This document shows, piece after piece, positions 63,253 through 64,000 of a DNA stretch of 64,000 nt. The DNA is from Cordylochernes scorpioides (Eukaryota > Arthropoda > Arachnida > Pseudoscorpiones > Chernetidae), in contig CP092874.1 of the NCBI GenBank assembly GCA_030710605.1, forward strand, positions 22,075,791 through 22,139,790, in the 5' to 3' direction. The notes under the pieces are model-generated. The model had not been told where the DNA came from, ran no database searches, and saw only the letters and a list, made by a program, of their open reading frames with translations. The position numbers and the translations under genes are program-made. The stretch's first letter is position 1. The number at the start of each line of letters is the position of its first letter.

Positions 63253-63474
63253 GTAACTACCTCTCTACACTTCTGGCTATCAAAACATCACTTGCCTATT
63301 TGCTCTTGCTGTGTTACCTTGACATTTACCCAATTACTAAAAAATCATAAGATGCTGCAATCTTTTTTTTTTTGATTAAAGGAAGCTATTCAGCAAGCCC
63401 TTCTTCAGTTCACTAAAACATCGCAGTTAGCTGTAGAAAGGCTTGCCTGAAAGCTTCCTTTAATCAAATCTTTC

Positions 63475-63790
63475 TTTCCTCCACTCAATCATATCCCAAG
63501 CCCGGATGAAAAAGGAGGAGGGGGAACAGTAACAAGCTCACTAAAAAAACCTGGGCTCAGCTGGCCTGGCTGATAGTACTCTGTAAGAGCTCCTAATCCA
63601 GGGATACAGGATGAGCAGCGTTTGTACTCCATGTTAGGAGCTGCTGCACATGGCGTCTGTTCCTCATGTCAGAGGCAGCCATTTCTTTTGGAGTTAAGTC
63701 GACCTGCCACTGAGTAGTGCTCCCAGTCTTAATGACAAAGGCATTCTACTTCACCCAGTGTGAAGATAAGAAAGAAGAAGAGGGTATCAA
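63475..63790 (-). repeat. SINE-B (second version of 7985-8300)
   Basis: 'tccactcaatcatatcccaa' to 'gataagaaagaagaagaggg'. The following bases to 64000 mirror 8300-8500. Confidence 0.5.
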
Positions 63791-64000
63791 GTCTGTGGAG
63801 CTTGAGATTTTTGATGGTGTCCTGCTGGGGATGTGAGTAGATAAGCTAATTTGTTGAAATCCACAATCCCGTAATAATGAATATACCTAACTATAAGGCA
63901 ATAGCGCACTATCTATATGTGAGAAATGAATGCATTAAAGCACAAATGTTTCTTTTAACCATAACCCCTTACTGCAATGAAAAAATATATTGGGAGGGCT

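Larger units (their letters stand above)
61096..61580. repeat. Fold-back PLE1 element (second version)
   Basis: Palindromic like 5266-5760. Here the plus-strand hammerhead is intact and the minus-strand one is damaged, the reverse of version A. Confidence 0.65.

Overview
This is intron-rich, AT-rich nuclear DNA from an animal, almost certainly an invertebrate. The only cellular protein-coding gene I can support is NPC1 (Niemann-Pick C1 intracellular cholesterol transporter). It is split into small exons by introns packed with transposable elements. The repeats include Penelope-like elements with hammerhead ribozymes, a tRNA-derived SINE, I-like and RTE-like LINE ends, a Ty1/copia element, hAT elements and TA-flanked MITEs. 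These do not fix the phylum, and I make no species call.

Layout. Positions 1-13252 hold six consecutive exons of the second half of NPC1 (copy A: end of the sterol-sensing region through the third luminal domain). A 100-N gap follows at 14184-14283, then a 44-bp minisatellite to about 15706. From 18317 to 63252 run fourteen exons of NPC1 in order (copy B): N-terminal sterol-binding domain, first membrane segment, proline/cysteine linker, middle luminal domain, sterol-sensing domain, and the start of the third luminal domain. All exon phases match at every junction. A second 100-N gap (35556-35655) lies in a copy B intron.

Positions about 181-8500 and 55411-64000 are two versions of the same locus. 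The four exons they share (550 nt) differ at 16 sites, all silent. The versions differ by insertions, including two SINEs with clean target-site duplications. Copy A lacks the last NPC1 exons, copy B lacks the first, and contig 1 ends at an unknown-size gap. The simplest readings are an allelic haplotig placed wrongly, or a true tandem duplication.

The most interesting non-coding content is ribozymes. One fold-back repeat family carries minimal hammerhead ribozymes with an intact core at 54691-54732, 61399-61440 and 5409-5450 (minus). A related one is at 22569-22610. A second, very abundant family with the same core logic occurs as inverted pairs through most introns. Other points of note are a Ty1/copia insertion with identical 208-bp LTRs but a broken coding region, tRNA-Gly genes carried inside a dispersed repeat, a triplicated exon end with its splice donor, and a satellite grown from a piece of a SINE.
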